Assembly (NCBI GenBank): GCA_029852775.1
Contig: LEKJ01000116.1
Location: 124,001 to 188,000, forward strand
Reading direction: 5' to 3'
Length of the DNA: 64,000 nt
Origin: Pasteurellaceae bacterium LFhippo2
GTDB taxonomy: Bacteria > Pseudomonadota > Gammaproteobacteria > Enterobacterales > Pasteurellaceae
This document shows, in pieces, positions 27,369 through 36,767 of the stretch. The notes under the pieces were generated by a model. It searched no databases. It saw only the letters and a list, made by a program, of their open reading frames with translations, and was not told the DNA's origin. The position numbers and the translations under genes are program-made. Every line of letters starts with the position of its first letter. Within the stretch, counting starts at the first letter, position 1.

Positions 27369-28439
27369 TTATTCCCATAAATTTAACTGTTTTGTAACTT
27401 TTTCTTCAGGAAAATGGACACTAACGCCAATTAGACGCACTTTTCGCCCGTTAGTTCGCTCCCAAATTTGTTGTAATAATTCAATAAAACGCTCCAACGC
27501 AATGCCATCGGTCGTTCTTTCTAAAGTTGTTTGGGTAAAATCATCAAACTTGAGCTTAACTCCAAGCTTGCGGAAATCATTCAATGGTTTATCGCCCCAA
27601 TTTCTTTGAATACGAAACAGCAATTTATGAAACTGTTCTTCTACAATCTGTTCGGCATCGGCTAACTCACTAATATCACTTAATAAGGTATGTTCAACCG
27701 CCAGAGATTTACGCGGTCTATCGACTTCAATTTTTCGCGTATCAATGCCGTGGCAAAACTCCCAAAGTCGTTGTCCGAATTTGCCAAATTGTTGATAGAT
27801 ATAGTGTTGTTGGCTGTTTTGAATATCTTCACAAGTATGAAAACCTAATTGCGCCAATTTTTCATTGGTCACTTTGCCCACACCGTGAATTTTTTTAAGG
27901 GGCAATTTTTTCACAAACTCCGCCACTTCATCGGGGCGAATCACAAATTGTCCATTAGGTTTATTTTGCTCAGACGCGATTTTAGCTAAGAATTTTAAAG
28001 GAGCGACACCTGCCGATGAAGTCAAACGGAGCTCATCAAAAATCGCTTGGCGAATCTCTTGGGCAATCCAAGTCGCTGATCCTTGACACTTATCACAATC
28101 CGTTACATCTAAATAGGCTTCATCTAAGGACAGCGGTTCAATAATATCCGTATAGCGCCGAAAAATTTGATGAATCTGCGCCGAGACACTTTTGTATAAC
28201 GGCATATTAACCGGCAATAACACCAAATTTGGACAAAGCTTTAAGGCTTGTGCCGTTGCCATTGCGCTATGCAAACCAAATTTACGTGCTTCATAATTGC
28301 AAGTCGCAAGCACCCCACGCTGATCAGGGCTTCCGCCCACAGCAACGGGGTTGCCCACTAGCGATGGATTTTCACGCATTTCAACCGCTGCGTAGAAACA
28401 GTCCATATCAATATGAATAATTTTTCGTAAAGTTTGCAT
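27369..28439 (-). CDS. dinB: DNA polymerase IV
   Basis: 356 residues, Y-family translesion polymerase. First metal site IHIDMDCFYAAVEM, second LSLDEAYLDVTDC, the helix-hairpin-helix region KKIHGVGKVTNEKLAQLG and a little-finger domain. The C-terminus ends LNLWE, similar to a beta-clamp-binding motif. No LexA box was recognised upstream. Confidence 0.95.
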   Translation of the reverse strand: MQTLRKIIHIDMDCFYAAVEMRENPSLVGNPVAVGGSPDQRGVLATCNYEARKFGLHSAMATAQALKLCPNLVLLPVNMPLYKSVSAQIHQIFRRYTDIIEPLSLDEAYLDVTDCDKCQGSATWIAQEIRQAIFDELRLTSSAGVAPLKFLAKIASEQNKPNGQFVIRPDEVAEFVKKLPLKKIHGVGKVTNEKLAQLGFHTCEDIQNSQQHYIYQQFGKFGQRLWEFCHGIDTRKIEVDRPRKSLAVEHTLLSDISELADAEQIVEEQFHKLLFRIQRNWGDKPLNDFRKLGVKLKFDDFTQTTLERTTDGIALERFIELLQQIWERTNGRKVRLIGVSVHFPEEKVTKQLNLWE

Positions 28440-28571
28440 TGCAAAATATTTCCTAAAACTGGCCGGTTGTAGTGTAGCAAATAACTGTATATAAAACCAA
28501 TAAAAATAATAGTTTTATTTTGCTTTAGAGTCGTTAAAATTGGCGGTTTAATAAAAAGGAGAATAAAAATA

Positions 28572-29480
28572 ATGATCTACGGTTTAATGATCGCCTTTGT
28601 ACCGCTTTTTCTCGGTTATTTATTTGTGGTAACTAATCAAACCATAATGGGTTGGACAAACCGCATTACAACGGTCTGTTTATATTTGATCTTATTAATT
28701 ATGGGGATTTCACTCGGGCAATTAGACGATTTAACCCAAAAATTACCGCAAATCGGTGCTATCGCATTTGGATTAAGTGTGATCCTACATAGCACAAATA
28801 TCGTTAGCCTTGTGATTTTCGATAAACTTTATCCTATGCAAAGAGAAAAAGTGTCAGAAGCAGAGTTACCTTCCCGTTGGAAGCAGATTATGGACTCTCT
28901 GATTCTTTGTGCGACGGTGTTTGCTGGAGCGATATTCGGTTATATAAGCAAAGGTATTTTGGATTTCCCACTTCATTCAAGTACTTATGTATTGGTTGTA
29001 ATGATTTTCTGCATTGGGATTCAGCTAAGAAATAGCGGGATTCCAATTCGTGAAGTGTTTTTAAATCGTCGTGGGATTTTGACATCATTGGTATTTATTG
29101 CAAGCGGTCTGATTGGCGGTGTGATTAGCGCTTATCTATTAGATTTGCCTTTAATGCACGCTTTAACTTTATCATCGGGCTTTGGTTGGTATTCTCTTTC
29201 TAGCGTATTAGTTAATGACGCTTGGGGACCTGTTTACGGCAGTATCGCATTCTTTAACGATTTATCTCGTGAAATTTTCTGCTTATTCAGTATTCCATTT
29301 TTTATGCGTTTATTCCCTTCAACCGCCGTTGGTTTAGGGGGCGCAACAGCATTAGATTGCACCTTGCCGATTATTCAAAAATCAGGGGGGATTCAAGTGG
29401 TGCCACTTGCAATTAGCTTTGGTTTTATTATCAATTTAGCTGTGCCGTTTTTATTGGCGTTTTTTATTGGGTTGGCATAA
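28572..29480 (+). CDS. lysO: LysO (YbjE)-family lysine exporter
   Basis: 302 residues, about eight transmembrane helices, DUF340 family. The two characteristic halves are visible: N-terminal MGISLGQLDDL and C-terminal GFGWYSLSSVLVNDAWGPVYGSIAFFNDLSREIFC with the conserved acidic residues within membrane segments. E. coli LysO exports L-lysine. The ATG has AAGGAG upstream. No lysine riboswitch was seen in the 130-bp upstream region. Confidence 0.85.
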   Translation: MIYGLMIAFVPLFLGYLFVVTNQTIMGWTNRITTVCLYLILLIMGISLGQLDDLTQKLPQIGAIAFGLSVILHSTNIVSLVIFDKLYPMQREKVSEAELPSRWKQIMDSLILCATVFAGAIFGYISKGILDFPLHSSTYVLVVMIFCIGIQLRNSGIPIREVFLNRRGILTSLVFIASGLIGGVISAYLLDLPLMHALTLSSGFGWYSLSSVLVNDAWGPVYGSIAFFNDLSREIFCLFSIPFFMRLFPSTAVGLGGATALDCTLPIIQKSGGIQVVPLAISFGFIINLAVPFLLAFFIGLA

Positions 29481-29484
29481 AAAT

Positions 29485-29511
29485 GTAGGTCGGGCATTTA
29501 TGCCCGACCTA
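29485..29511 (+). repeat. GTAG-headed palindrome, single copy
   Basis: GTAGG followed by TCGGGCAT / ATGCCCGA around a 3-base centre. It lies directly after the lysO-like gene, converging on purD; it has no T-run, so terminator function is doubtful. Confidence 0.7.
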
Positions 29512-29527
29512 TGTTATCTAATTGCGC

Positions 29528-30817
29528 CTACTTATTTTGCTCTCTCACAACCGCTCGCCAGCCGATATCTCGGCGGTAGAATCTGCCAGTCCAGTTAATC
29601 TGCTCGGCTAGATTTAGCGCCTGTTGTTGCGCTTCAAATACACTATTACCTAAAGCCGTTGCACACAGCACGCGTCCGCCATTTGTAAGCAATTTCCCAT
29701 CTTTCAAATCAACGCCGGCAAGGAACACTTTTTGATTCTTATCTGATTTTGTTGGGATTCCGCTAATTTCATCGCCTTTGCGATAATCAGCAGGATAGCC
29801 TTCCGCCGCTAAAACAATACCTAATGCTACTTGCTCACACCATTTTGATTGAATCTCGTTAAGTTTGCCATCACAAGCTTTCAAACAAAGCTCAACTAAA
29901 TCCGATTCTAAACGCATCATAATCGGTTGCGTTTCAGGATCACCAAAACGGCAGTTAAATTCAATAACTTTAGGCTGGCCATTTGGCATAATCATTAAGC
30001 CTGCGTATAAGAAACCAGTATAAACATTGTTTTCTGCCGCCATGCCGCGCACCGTAGGATAAATAATTTCATCCATTACACGCTGATGAATTTCAGCAGT
30101 TACCACAGGTGCGGGAGAATAAGCGCCCATACCGCCGGTATTTAAGCCTTTATCGCCTTCGCCAACGCGTTTATGATCTTGGCTAGTTGCCATCGGCTCA
30201 ACATTTTCGCCATCAACCATCACGATAAAACTCGCTTCTTCGCCATCTAAAAACTCTTCGATAACTACTCGGCTTCCTGCTTCGCCAAAAGCATTACCTG
30301 AAAGCATATCTTTTACCGCTTCTTCGGCTTCTTCTAAGGTCATTGCGACAATTACGCCTTTACCAGCCGCCAAACCATCGGCTTTAATCACAATCGGTGC
30401 GCCTTTTTCACGTAAATAAGCCAAAGCAGGCTCAATTTCAGTAAAGTTTTGATATTCCGCCGTTGGAATTTTATGACGAGCTAAGAAATCTTTAGTAAAG
30501 GCTTTTGAGCCTTCCAGCTGTGCGGCAGCTTGAGTTGGGCCAAAAATTTTTAAACCTGCTGCACGGAAAGCATCAACAACCCCAATCACTAATGGCGCTT
30601 CTGGGCCAACAATGGTTAAACCAATTTGATTTAATTTCGCAAAATCCACTAAACCCGCAACATCGGTTGCTGAAATCGCTACATTCTCAATGCCTTGTTC
30701 CGTTGCTGTCCCTGCATTACCTGGTGCCACAAACACACGCTCAACTAATGGCGATTGACGCACTTTCCAAGCTAACGCGTGCTCACGGCCGCCATTTCCA
30801 ATAATTAATACATTCAT
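29528..30817 (-). CDS. purD: Phosphoribosylamine-glycine ligase
   Basis: 429 residues, ATP-grasp enzyme of de novo purine synthesis. N-terminal LIIGNGGREHALAWK, ATP-grasp VIKADGLAAGKGVIVA and EFLDGEEASF, and the metal-binding EFNCRFGDPETQ. The open frame begins at a GTG three bases upstream, but the ATG at 30817 has GAGGA at ideal spacing. A perfect PurR box lies 20 bp upstream. purH, the usual partner, is not in the window. Confidence 0.97.
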   Translation of the reverse strand: MNVLIIGNGGREHALAWKVRQSPLVERVFVAPGNAGTATEQGIENVAISATDVAGLVDFAKLNQIGLTIVGPEAPLVIGVVDAFRAAGLKIFGPTQAAAQLEGSKAFTKDFLARHKIPTAEYQNFTEIEPALAYLREKGAPIVIKADGLAAGKGVIVAMTLEEAEEAVKDMLSGNAFGEAGSRVVIEEFLDGEEASFIVMVDGENVEPMATSQDHKRVGEGDKGLNTGGMGAYSPAPVVTAEIHQRVMDEIIYPTVRGMAAENNVYTGFLYAGLMIMPNGQPKVIEFNCRFGDPETQPIMMRLESDLVELCLKACDGKLNEIQSKWCEQVALGIVLAAEGYPADYRKGDEISGIPTKSDKNQKVFLAGVDLKDGKLLTNGGRVLCATALGNSVFEAQQQALNLAEQINWTGRFYRRDIGWRAVVREQNK

Positions 30818-30837
30818 CACAAATTCCTCAAAAAATT

Positions 30838-30853
30838 ACGCAAACGTTTGCGT
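30838..30853. promoter_or_regulatory. PurR operator
   Basis: ACGCAAACGTTTGCGT is a perfect 16-bp palindrome equal to the PurR consensus. It lies between the divergent purD and nudC genes, 20 bp from purD and 94 bp from nudC. Confidence 0.9.
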
Positions 30854-30947
30854 ATTCTAACGGCTATTCTAAAAATAGCCAAAAGAAAAAAGCGAAAATC
30901 TGCAATTTATTTTATAATTCGCCTTAAATTGACTTTTGGAAACCATT

Positions 30948-31712
30948 ATGAAAACAGAAAATGCTTACTGGATTTTAGTGAGAGATTTTGAAATTTGCTT
31001 AGTAAACAATGAAATTCCTTTTGGAACGGCAGAGCAATTTAATTTAAATCAGCACTCAATATTAAAAATAGGCGAATATCAGCAATCTCCCGTCTATTTG
31101 GCGCAAGCTAATTCTCAAGAATCGCTGGGCGATTTTGTAAACCTACGCTCACAACTTTTCCGCGAAGAAAAGCTTCGTTTATTAATGCATAAAGCGGTCA
31201 CTTTAAACCATTTTTTTGCAACGCATAAATTTTGTGGCAAGTGTGCGAATCCTTTTGAACTGGCGACCAACGAGCTTGCACTACATTGTTCAAATTGCGG
31301 AAATCGTATTTATCCAACAATTAGCCCATCAATTATTGTGGCGGTGCGTCGTGGCAGAAAAATTCTATTAGCCAACCATTTACGTCATAAAGGCACTATC
31401 TATACAACTTTAGCAGGCTTTGTGGAAGTGGGCGAACCGATAGAGAAAACCGTTGAAAGAGAAGTTTTTGAAGAAAGCGGTATTAAAATCAAAAACATCC
31501 GCTATTTTGGCAGTCAGCCGTGGGCATTTCCAAATTCACTGATGTTAGGCTTTTTAGCTGATTATGAAAGTGGTGAAATTAGTTTGCAGGAAGAAGAAAT
31601 TTTTGACGCAAAATGGTTCGATTGCGATGAACCACTCCCAGAGCTACCGCCAGAAGGAACTATTGCATTAAGATTAATTAAAGAGACACTTAGAATTTGT
31701 CGGGAATCTTAA
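30948..31712 (+). CDS. nudC: NAD(H) pyrophosphatase / RNA decapping hydrolase NudC
   Basis: 254 residues. Four-cysteine zinc ribbon (CGKC ... CSNC), the family SPSIIVAV, and the Nudix box GFVEVGEPIEKTVEREVFEE followed by the NADH-specific SQPWAFPNSLMLGF. It cleaves NADH to NMNH and AMP, and removes NAD caps from RNA. In Pasteurellaceae, which cannot make NAD de novo, it could also help salvage. The start at 30948 has GGAAA upstream; an in-frame TTG lies at 30936. Confidence 0.95.
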   Translation: MKTENAYWILVRDFEICLVNNEIPFGTAEQFNLNQHSILKIGEYQQSPVYLAQANSQESLGDFVNLRSQLFREEKLRLLMHKAVTLNHFFATHKFCGKCANPFELATNELALHCSNCGNRIYPTISPSIIVAVRRGRKILLANHLRHKGTIYTTLAGFVEVGEPIEKTVEREVFEESGIKIKNIRYFGSQPWAFPNSLMLGFLADYESGEISLQEEEIFDAKWFDCDEPLPELPPEGTIALRLIKETLRICRES

Positions 31713-31777
31713 AATTTTGCAAAAAATCACTATAATCTACCCGCTTGAAATCAGAGAATAAAACAGAAAGGAGAATA

Positions 31778-33799
31778 ATGAAACTTAACGCTCAACAGCA
31801 ATCTGCAGTGGAATATGTCAATGGCGCTTGCTTGGTTTTAGCAGGGGCGGGGTCGGGCAAGACTCGTGTGATTATTAACAAAATCGCACATCTTATTGCC
31901 AACTGTGGATATTCGCCGAAACATATTGCAGCGGTTACCTTTACCAACAAAGCAGCACGCGAAATGCGTGAGCGTGTGGCGCATTCAATTGGTAAAGAAA
32001 ATAGCAAAGGACTGACGATTTCTACTTTCCATACTCTCGGTTTTGAAATTCTTAAACGTGAATATAAATTGCTTGGCTATAAGGCAGAGATGACGCTATT
32101 TGACGAACACGATCAAATCGCGCTGTTAAAGCATTTGTTGCCCGAAAATGTGACCGAAGATAAGGATCTACTCAAGCAACTGATTTCAACTATCTCAAAC
32201 TGGAAAAATGATCTACTTTTGCCAGAACAAGTGATTAGTCGCGCTCGTAGCGATAAAGAGCGCGTCTTTTCCTATTTCTACCAGCAGTACCAAAATCAGT
32301 TAAAAGCCTATAATGCTTTAGATTTTGACGATCTAATTATGCTCCCAACTCTGTTATTCCAACAGTTCCCAGAAGCGCGTGAACGTTGGCAGAATAAGGT
32401 GCGTTATCTGCTCGTTGATGAATATCAAGATACCAACACGAGCCAATATGAGCTGATTAAATTACTAGTGGGCGGTCACGGCAATTTTACCGTGGTAGGC
32501 GATGATGACCAGTCGATCTACTCTTGGCGTGGCGCAAAACCTGAAAATATGGGACGTTTGCGTGAAGATTTCCCACAATTAAAAGTGATTAAATTGGAAC
32601 AAAATTATCGCTCTAGCCAGCGTATTCTGCATTGCGCCAATATTCTAATTGATAATAACGATCACTTATTTGATAAACGCCTGTTCTCCGAGCTTGGCGA
32701 AGGCGAAAAACTCAATGTAATTGAAGCGAAAAACGAAGAGCACGAAGCTGAACGCATTGTGGGTGAGCTAATTGCACACCGTTTTTCACATAAAACCAAA
32801 TATAAAGATTATGCGGTGTTATATCGTGGTAACCATCAATCCCGTTTGTTAGAAAGACTGCTAGTACAAAACCGTATTCCCTATAAGATTTCGGGGGGGA
32901 CGTCTTTTTTTTCCAAAACGGAAATTAAAGATATGCTCTGCTATCTGCGTTTGGTAGTGAATCAAGATGATGACGCGGCATTTTTACGTGTGGTAAATAC
33001 GCCCAAACGTGAGATTGGAGCCGCAACTTTAGAGAAATTAGGTTTGTTGGCGAATGAAAAGCACGTTAGTCTATTTGAAGCCATTTTTGATTTTGAGCTT
33101 ATACAACGTTTAACCCCACGTCCATACCAAGCATTACAAGATTTTGCTCGTTGGATTGTGGAAATTGCCGATCAAGCGGAGCGCTCTGATCCCCTTGAAG
33201 CTGTACGCGATTTATTGGCTAAAATTCAGTATGAAGCTTATCTTTATGAAACAGCCGCAACACCAAAAGCGGCTGAAATGCAGAGCCGTAATGTGCAGAC
33301 TTTATTTGATTGGGTAGAAAAAATGTTGAGTGGCGATGAAGTTAATCCGCCAATGACCTTAAGCCAAGTAGTCGCTAATTTGACCCTTCGCGATATGCTA
33401 GAACGTGGCGAAGATGACGATGAAGCGGATCAAGTGCAATTAATGACTCTGCACGCATCGAAAGGCTTGGAATTTCCGCACGTTTTCTTAATCGGAATGG
33501 AAGAAGGCATTTTGCCACATCAAACTAGCATTGATGAAGATAATGTGGAAGAAGAACGCCGTTTAGCCTATGTAGGGATTACCCGTGCGCAACAAACTTT
33601 GACTTTTTCACTCTGTAAAGAACGCCGTCAATATGGCGAAATTATCAATCCCGAAGTAAGCCGCTTTTTGTTGGAGCTTCCACAAGATGATCTGCAATGG
33701 GAAAAAGATAAGCCGAAGCTCACAGAAGCTCAACGCCACGAAAAAGTGGCAAGTGGTATTGCCAATTTAAGGGCGATGTTGGCGGCGAATAAGAAGTAA
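31778..33799 (+). CDS. rep: ATP-dependent DNA helicase Rep
   Basis: 673 residues, UvrD/Rep superfamily 1. Walker [14 protein letters not shown], motif [10 protein letters not shown], motif [16 protein letters not shown], motif [12 protein letters not shown], motif [17 protein letters not shown] and motif [16 protein letters not shown]. It removes proteins ahead of the replication fork. The ATG at 31778 has AAGGAG upstream, so the open extension to 31745 is not used. It ends 57 bp before the convergent microcompartment locus. Confidence 0.95.
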   Translation: MKLNAQQQSAVEYVNGACLVLAGAGSGKTRVIINKIAHLIANCGYSPKHIAAVTFTNKAAREMRERVAHSIGKENSKGLTISTFHTLGFEILKREYKLLGYKAEMTLFDEHDQIALLKHLLPENVTEDKDLLKQLISTISNWKNDLLLPEQVISRARSDKERVFSYFYQQYQNQLKAYNALDFDDLIMLPTLLFQQFPEARERWQNKVRYLLVDEYQDTNTSQYELIKLLVGGHGNFTVVGDDDQSIYSWRGAKPENMGRLREDFPQLKVIKLEQNYRSSQRILHCANILIDNNDHLFDKRLFSELGEGEKLNVIEAKNEEHEAERIVGELIAHRFSHKTKYKDYAVLYRGNHQSRLLERLLVQNRIPYKISGGTSFFSKTEIKDMLCYLRLVVNQDDDAAFLRVVNTPKREIGAATLEKLGLLANEKHVSLFEAIFDFELIQRLTPRPYQALQDFARWIVEIADQAERSDPLEAVRDLLAKIQYEAYLYETAATPKAAEMQSRNVQTLFDWVEKMLSGDEVNPPMTLSQVVANLTLRDMLERGEDDDEADQVQLMTLHASKGLEFPHVFLIGMEEGILPHQTSIDEDNVEEERRLAYVGITRAQQTLTFSLCKERRQYGEIINPEVSRFLLELPQDDLQWEKDKPKLTEAQRHEKVASGIANLRAMLAANKK

Positions 33800-33811
33800 C
33801 AAAAAACAGAG

Positions 33812-33846
33812 CAAGTAGCATTTTGAGTTAATCAAAATGCTACTTG
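33812..33846 (-). terminator. Long hairpin at the end of the microcompartment locus
   Basis: Arms CAAGTAGCATTTTGA and its near-perfect reverse complement around a 4- to 5-base loop. On the minus strand it is followed by CTCTGTTTTTTG, so it can terminate the BMC transcript; it may also act on rep. Confidence 0.65.
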
Positions 33847-33856
33847 GGGATTGATG

Positions 33857-34315
33857 CTATTTTTTACCTTTAATCGGTTTTTTTGCTTTAATTTCGGCTT
33901 CTTCCGCTTGTGTAATTAAATCGACGCAGCTTGCACATTCTTCAACAGCCTCTTCAATATTCTTAACTTCAATTTCTTCTTTTGGGGCTATAGCTGCTTG
34001 TGGAGTTGCCACCGATTCAGGCTTTTTTTCAGCTTTTTTAGGAAATACAATTTGGTCGATATTTTCGCCCATACGAGCAATCACTTTATGGGAATACACT
34101 TTACCATTTTTACGTTCTACAGCATTAATTGCAGATTCAACTGCAGCTTTAACGGCTCCAACTTCTCCCATCACTTTAACTAAAACTAATCCGCCACCTT
34201 TGGTTACTTCATAACCGCCTAATTCAACATTGGCTGATTTTACTGCTGCATCAGCCGCTTCAATCGCATTGGTTAATCCAACAACTTCAATTAATCCTAG
34301 ACTTTGTGCTTTCAT
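33857..34315 (-). CDS. BMC shell protein with C-terminal extension (PduK/EutK-type layout)
   Basis: 152 residues. Residues 1-90 are a BMC hexamer domain (LGLIEVVGLTNAIEAADAAVKSANVELGGYEVTKGGGLVLVKVMGEVGAVKAAVESAI). The rest is a Lys/Glu/Pro/Ala-rich tail with a close cysteine pair (ECASC) and a basic end (KKPIKGKK). The tail has no resemblance I recognise; PduK and EutK also add extra domains to a BMC-H core. The ATG at 34315 has GGGAGA upstream; an open extension to 34465 is unlikely. It stands 177 bp downstream of the regulator gene, so it may have its own promoter. Confidence 0.82.
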   Translation of the reverse strand: MKAQSLGLIEVVGLTNAIEAADAAVKSANVELGGYEVTKGGGLVLVKVMGEVGAVKAAVESAINAVERKNGKVYSHKVIARMGENIDQIVFPKKAEKKPESVATPQAAIAPKEEIEVKNIEEAVEECASCVDLITQAEEAEIKAKKPIKGKK

Positions 34316-34469
34316 TTTATGTCTCCCAAATGACTTTGATGATGGGAGCATAATACGTGGCTTAAAAACTATTTTTTTGATATTCGGCAGGACTTTTTTG
34401 ATGTAGAAAAATGAAATGTGCAAAATTTTCCGAAAATCAGACCGGTTGTCAGCGTTTCTCAACAATATT

Positions 34470-34488
34470 GGCGGGATTGCCCCGCCTT
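34470..34488 (-). repeat. GC-rich palindrome, degenerate member of the GTAG family
   Basis: GGCGGG / CCCGCC around a short centre, followed on the minus side by a degraded head (TAAG instead of GTAG). It lies just after the response regulator stop and may act as a terminator-like or attenuating hairpin. Confidence 0.5.
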
Positions 34489-34492
34489 ATGT

Positions 34493-35497
34493 TTATGATA
34501 CAGATTCAAACTTTGCTCGATAATCAGATGGGGTAATTTCGGTCACTTTTTTGAATAAGCGACAGAAATAATTCACATCATTATATGAAAGTTCTAAGGC
34601 AATTTGGTTTATTTGTAAATCAGAATGACGTAATAATATTTTAGCTAATTCAATTTTTCGCTCCGCAACATATTGTGAAAAGCTAATACCAAAATGTTTT
34701 TTATATAATCGACTGAGATAACAGGTACTGATAAAGGTTTTATCCGCAACGTCATCTAAATTAACATCTTGGAAAATATGTCTATCAATATAATATTGGG
34801 CACGTTTGATTGGCTCAATTTTATTGTCATTTTGTTTATAGGCGAGATCAAAAATATCATTGGTAATTTGCATTAACAAGCGGATAATTTTATAGAAATT
34901 TTTGCAATTATATGCCGTTGAATTAAGTTGTTGCTTATTTTTTGAAAAATAAGGAATCGATAGTTCTTTATGTTGAATAATTTGGTAAAAAAGATCGACT
35001 AAGTGACCGCTTGATCGTTCTTTTAGTAGATCATCAATTAAATATTCTGCCCATAAACTATATTCAAAATTTTCTAAATAATTTAATAATAACGCTTTAT
35101 CTTGTTTTAAAGTAAGTTCTTTTTCTTCATCAAAAGAGAGTGTTCGTTTTACACATTCGACTAAATCTTGGGTTTTTACCGGTTTTAATAAATAGTCATC
35201 GACTTTTAAACTAAACATATTACGCGCCATATCAATATCATCATTGGCTGTAATCACTAAAATTTTAGTTTCTTTTGATTTTTCCCTTAAATAACGAATG
35301 ACTTCTAAACCATTTGGCAAGGGAATATTAATATCGACTAACATCAAATCGATTTTAGTTAATTTATCTATCCATTCAACCGCTTCTCGCCCTGTATTTG
35401 CTGTAAAAATTTCAGCGCCTTCAATTGAGTTACTGATTACTTTTTTTAAGACAGCAAGCTCGATAGCTTCATCTTCAACGATTAAGATATGATACAT
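34493..35497 (-). CDS. AraC-type response regulator (YesN-like)
   Basis: 334 residues. N-terminal receiver with the phospho-acceptor Asp55 in LMLVDINIPLPNG, the acidic pocket VEDE and Lys in LLKPVKT. A helical linker follows, then two helix-turn-helix motifs of the AraC family (VNLDDVADKTFISTCYLSRLYKKHFG, then LALELSYNDVNYFCRLFKKVTEITPSDYR). It is paired with the sensor kinase 15 bp upstream. By position it is the likely activator of the microcompartment operon; no direct evidence for the target. Confidence 0.9.
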   Translation of the reverse strand: MYHILIVEDEAIELAVLKKVISNSIEGAEIFTANTGREAVEWIDKLTKIDLMLVDINIPLPNGLEVIRYLREKSKETKILVITANDDIDMARNMFSLKVDDYLLKPVKTQDLVECVKRTLSFDEEKELTLKQDKALLLNYLENFEYSLWAEYLIDDLLKERSSGHLVDLFYQIIQHKELSIPYFSKNKQQLNSTAYNCKNFYKIIRLLMQITNDIFDLAYKQNDNKIEPIKRAQYYIDRHIFQDVNLDDVADKTFISTCYLSRLYKKHFGISFSQYVAERKIELAKILLRHSDLQINQIALELSYNDVNYFCRLFKKVTEITPSDYRAKFESVS

Positions 35498-35512
35498 ATT
35501 ATTCCTGCTCCC

Positions 35513-36748
35513 TTAATGTTTATTCATTGGTATTTTTATCGTAATTAAACTGCCACAACCTTGTTTATTTTGGCTTTGAATGGTTAAACCATATTCGTTA
35601 CCAAAAGAAAGTTGTAAACGGCGGTGAATATTTCTTAACCCCAAACTTGTTTTTTGATTATTTTCATCGAGTGATTCGGCATAAACTTTAGCTATTTCTG
35701 TCGGCGAAATACCATTGCCATTATCGATAATATCAATAAATAGATCTTTTTGATTATCATAGGCTTTGATCTTAATAAAACTGCCTTTTTCACGTGGTTC
35801 AACTACATATTTAAAAAAGTTTTCAATCAATGGTTGCAAAATTAAAAATGGACATTCAATATCTAAATATTTTGAATCAATTTTAATTTGATAAGCAAAT
35901 CGATCTTGCATTCGTAATGATTGAATTGAGAAATAACTTTCTATGGAATTTAATTCACTACCCACCGTAATCAGTTTTCGATCACTTTTCTTTAAAATAT
36001 AACGCATCATATCGGAAAAATTATGCACAATATCTTCGGTCTGTTTGGCATCTTCTAAAAAGGCTAATCGGCTGATGGTATTTAATACATTAAATAAAAA
36101 GTGAGGATTAATCTGGTAGGAAAGGGCTTTATATTCAGCATCACTGAGAGCTTTTTCTAATTCGGCACGAGTGCGCAGTTCAGTTTCTAATTTAATACTT
36201 TGGGCGTGAAGTTCTTTTTGAATCGTATTGAGATAATTTTGTTCGGCTAGAGATTTGGTTACATTAAAGAGTAAGTGAGCAGCGGCTTCAAATTTTTCAT
36301 ACGTGATACGATTGACCGCTTGATAGGCTTTAAGAAGATTTGGGTTATTTTTCCAATTTTCGGAATAATCAAGAATAAATGGAATCACTTGCTCTTTATC
36401 TTGCTCAACACGCACTTGCCCTGAAATAAAGGCACCGAGATATTGACCGTGTACAATTAGCGGTACAGCAAATTCCACAAAACCACAGCTACAGCGATAT
36501 ACAACAGGCTTATTTGCTGACATTGCCGCTCGTCCACCTGCGTTATCACATTGAAAACATTTATCGGCAAATTTAGGATTTTCTCTAGCAAGACGACAGA
36601 AATCACAAAAACCACTCGGCTCAATAACAGGGATTCCTTCGTTATCCACAACAACCAAGGCAACGCCCATTGCTTTACTGAAATTGTGCTGAATGGTTTC
36701 TAGCTGTTTAACATCAAGTAATTCACTAATGTGAAATTTGTGCTCCAT
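35513..36748 (-). CDS. Sensor histidine kinase with PocR ligand domain
   Basis: 411 residues. Residues about 5-165 form a PocR domain (LDVKQLETIQHNFSKAMGVALVVVD, CDFCRLARENPKFADKCFQCD, YRCSCGFVEFAVPLIV). A coiled coil (about 170-215) leads to a LytS/YesM-type kinase: His in YQINPHFLFNVLNTISRLAF, then HATPase (LQPLIENFFKYVV, DNGNGI, GLRNIHRRL). No transmembrane helix is seen, so sensing is probably cytoplasmic. PocR domains are linked to 1,2-propanediol regulation in Salmonella. The ATG at 36748 has GAGGAG upstream; an in-frame GTG lies at 36754. Confidence 0.9.
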   Translation of the reverse strand: MEHKFHISELLDVKQLETIQHNFSKAMGVALVVVDNEGIPVIEPSGFCDFCRLARENPKFADKCFQCDNAGGRAAMSANKPVVYRCSCGFVEFAVPLIVHGQYLGAFISGQVRVEQDKEQVIPFILDYSENWKNNPNLLKAYQAVNRITYEKFEAAAHLLFNVTKSLAEQNYLNTIQKELHAQSIKLETELRTRAELEKALSDAEYKALSYQINPHFLFNVLNTISRLAFLEDAKQTEDIVHNFSDMMRYILKKSDRKLITVGSELNSIESYFSIQSLRMQDRFAYQIKIDSKYLDIECPFLILQPLIENFFKYVVEPREKGSFIKIKAYDNQKDLFIDIIDNGNGISPTEIAKVYAESLDENNQKTSLGLRNIHRRLQLSFGNEYGLTIQSQNKQGCGSLITIKIPMNKH

Positions 36749-36767
36749 TTTCACTCCTCTATCAGCA

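Noticed and set aside
28440-28571. Lysine riboswitch before the lysO-like gene
   Set aside because: The region is too short and AT-rich and lacks the conserved junction elements.
34316-34465. 50-residue N-terminal extension of the extended BMC protein
   Set aside because: No RBS at the distal start, hydrophobic basic sequence unlike shell proteins, and the ATG at 34315 has GGGAGA and begins the BMC domain.
31190-35010. Further uptake-signal copies (for example AAGCGGTCA near 31195 and TCAAGCGGTCA near 35005)
   Set aside because: One-base departures from the 9-mer core; not counted as exact copies.
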